From an uncultured Peptococcaceae bacterium (lineage in GTDB: Bacteria > Bacillota > Peptococcia > Peptococcales > Peptococcaceae): 6,073 bases of DNA. The position numbers and the translations under genes are program-made. Below, in pieces: positions 5,073 to 6,073 of this stretch. Location of the stretch: NCBI GenBank assembly GCA_902496505.1, contig CABVBB010000149.1, forward strand, positions 1 through 6,073, written 5' to 3'. Within the stretch, counting starts at the first letter, position 1, and every line of letters begins with the position of its first letter. The notes under the pieces were generated by a model. It saw nothing but the letters and a program-made list of their open reading frames with translations. It was not told where the DNA came from and made no database searches.

Positions 5073-5095
5073 ATCCTGAGATTTTTATGAATATC
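5073..5095 (+). repeat. Right copy of the 23-bp direct repeat, putative attR core
   Basis: Identical over 23 bp to 3743-3765, in the same orientation and 1330 bp away. Joining the left flank to the right flank across one copy would restore the sequence before integration. Confidence 0.65.
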
Positions 5096-5156
5096 TGGCT
5101 TGCCCCTAAAGAGTGGATATAGTAAGCTGATAGAAAAGACGCAGTCAACGAGCGAT

Positions 5157-5185
5157 TTGCAGACTCTGGCCGGGCAGCGTATAAT
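5157..5185 (+). promoter_or_regulatory. Promoter of the DUF5714 gene
   Basis: TTGCAG (5157-5162), a 17-bp spacer and a perfect TATAAT (5180-5185). The start would be near 5192, leaving a leader of about 133 nt. The -35 is weak (three of six). Confidence 0.65.
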
Positions 5186-5191
5186 AAGATC

Positions 5192-5325
5192 GAAAATGGG
5201 AGGGACAGCCGAATAAAATTGGTTTGCGTTCCGGCATCTCTCAGAGCTGGAGATTTCTTTAAACAGTTTGTTTGAGACAGGGATAGCGTGAAGTGTTTCG
5301 TTTGATAAAAGAAGGAGATGGTCAA
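5192..5325 (+). other. Long untranslated leader of the DUF5714 gene
   Basis: The leader has one modest hairpin, ATCTC (5236-5240) with GAGAT (5250-5254), and no terminator-like stem with a U-tract. I recognise no known riboswitch. It ends with AAGGAG eight bases before the start codon. Regulation in the leader is possible but not shown. Confidence 0.35.
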
Positions 5326-6027
5326 ATGACGAGAACGATAGGAGCGTGCTTGGTCTGTGGTGAGCCGCTCGTTTATTTTGAAGAAGCGCGGGAATTGGAG
5401 TGCGCGCTGTGTCACCAAAAATTCATGGCTTATGCCAGCTGTGCAGCGGGGCATTATGTGTGCGACGAGTGCCATGCGCGAAAAGGCATCGAAGTGATCA
5501 TGGCAGGATGCCGGGAGAGCGGGTCCCGCGATCCTATAGCGATCTTGCAGACCTTGATGAACGATCCGTTCATCTATATGCACGGGCCAGAGCATCATGT
5601 GCTGGTGGGGGCAGCATTGCTGACGGCTTATGCCAACAGCGGCGGACAAGTGGAGCTTGCGGCTGCGCTGGAGGAGATGAAGGCGCGGGGCAGCAGCTAT
5701 CCCGGCGGCGCCTGCGGCCTGTGGGGCTGCTGCGGCGCAGCGGTGAGTGCGGGGATGTTTATGAGCATCGTGACCAAAGCCACGCCCCTGACGGTCACGC
5801 CCTGGCGCTTGTCCAACCAAATGACTGCCGAAGCCTTGGCCGCTATTGCACCGTTGGGCGGCCCGCGCTGCTGCAAGCGCAATTCCTTCACCGCTGTCAA
5901 GGAGGCCGTTCGTTTCACCAAGGAACATTTGGGCGTAGCCATGGAACTGCCGGATCAGATCCAATGCGATTTTTCCGCAGAGAACCAACAGTGCATCAAG
6001 GCGCGCTGTCCTTATCATAGAAAGTAA
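5326..6027 (+). CDS. Cysteine-rich DUF5714 family protein, function unknown
   Basis: This 233-residue protein has sixteen cysteines. The N-terminus looks like a zinc-ribbon region: C8-x2-C11, C26-x2-C29, C39, H43, C46-x2-C49. The core has the conserved stretches HGPEHHVLVGAALL (86-99) and GGACGLWGCCGAAVSAGMF (127-145), then GGPRCCKRNS (178-187), and a C-terminal cluster C214, C223 and C228-P-Y-H. These match my memory of the DUF5714 family, found in anaerobic bacteria and archaea. There is no signal peptide or membrane segment, so it is probably cytoplasmic. The spaced cysteines suggest metal or iron-sulfur binding or redox work, but the reaction is not known. The ATG at 5326 is chosen for AAGGAG eight bases upstream; a GTG at 5293 would add eleven unsupported residues. 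It is transcribed alone, between its promoter and a terminator. Confidence 0.85.
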   Translation: MTRTIGACLVCGEPLVYFEEARELECALCHQKFMAYASCAAGHYVCDECHARKGIEVIMAGCRESGSRDPIAILQTLMNDPFIYMHGPEHHVLVGAALLTAYANSGGQVELAAALEEMKARGSSYPGGACGLWGCCGAAVSAGMFMSIVTKATPLTVTPWRLSNQMTAEALAAIAPLGGPRCCKRNSFTAVKEAVRFTKEHLGVAMELPDQIQCDFSAENQQCIKARCPYHRK

Positions 6028-6032
6028 AAAGG

Positions 6033-6073
6033 GGCTGTCGCAATAACGATTTTTATCGTCGTTGCGACAGCCT
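6033..6073. terminator. Strong terminator after the DUF5714 gene, cut by the window edge
   Basis: GGCTGTCGCAA (6033-6043) pairs with TTGCGACAGCC (6062-6072), and inside it ACGAT/ATCGT extends the hairpin. The plus-strand U-tract would begin at 6073, at the edge. On the minus strand the stem is followed by CCTTTTT, so it may work in both directions. Confidence 0.85.

Larger units (their letters stand above)
3743..5095. mobile_element. Decayed integrative element or prophage remnant carrying hicAB
   Basis: The segment is bounded by a perfect 23-bp direct repeat, has a broken tyrosine-recombinase gene directly inside the left copy, and is more AT-rich than the flanking genes. An integrase whose 3' end abuts an att site is the classic layout of site-specifically integrated phages and islands. 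Only about 1.35 kb remains, so most of the element has been deleted; the hicAB operon is the one intact protein-coding cargo. With no working integrase it should be immobile by itself. The element model is inference; the repeats and the integrase fragment are seen directly. Confidence 0.6.

Noticed and set aside
5192..5325. Riboswitch in the DUF5714 leader
   Set aside because: A GGAGGGAC-like stretch recalled SAM-I leaders, but the remaining conserved core, and any terminator or sequestering stem, are missing.
5062..6018. 318-residue open frame on the minus strand
   Set aside because: It lies opposite the DUF5714 gene, lacks a ribosome binding site, has no recognisable motif, and runs across the promoter, leader and att repeat.

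Overview
The window looks like chromosomal DNA of a low-to-mid-GC Gram-positive-type bacterium (Bacillota, possibly a Negativicute; this is inference). The evidence is strong AGGAGG-type ribosome binding sites, sigma-A-like promoters, U-tailed intrinsic terminators and the gene families present. The outer genes are compact and moderately GC-rich. The middle (about 3.7 to 5.1 kb) is visibly more AT-rich and carries signs of a decayed mobile element.

Layout. At the left edge (1-23, minus) is the first codons of a gene that runs out of the window, with its ribosome binding site and a palindromic upstream region. Positions 253-3504 (minus) hold a complete 1083-residue SWIM-zinc-finger/SNF2 family ATPase with its own extended -10 promoter and intrinsic terminator. 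Positions 3505-3742 hold that promoter, a strong bidirectional terminator and a possible very small hydrophobic ORF.

Positions 3743-5095 are bracketed by a perfect 23-bp direct repeat. Just inside the left copy lies a broken tyrosine-recombinase (phage-type integrase) gene. It keeps an N-terminal-like piece and the catalytic H-x-x-R box but has lost its middle. I read the repeats as attL/attR of a collapsed integrative element or prophage. Its surviving cargo is a hicA-hicB type II toxin-antitoxin operon (minus, 4828-4187). Between hicB and the integrase remnant is a + strand promoter followed about 70 nt later by a clean intrinsic terminator and no ORF, which is a small RNA candidate.

From 5157 onward a + strand promoter with a roughly 130-nt leader drives a complete cysteine-rich DUF5714-family gene (5326-6027). 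It ends in a strong bidirectional terminator at the right edge.

The most unusual points are these. The hicA promoter overlaps the apparent upstream start codon, so the toxin seems to start at an ACG (or a GTG buried in the Shine-Dalgarno). A 15-bp RNA hairpin with a 3-nt loop spans the hicA stop codon. The small RNA candidate shares an 11-nt complementarity with that hairpin. An 11-13-bp GGCTGTGGTAT-type motif recurs in the element in both orientations. No CRISPR array, tRNA or rRNA was seen.
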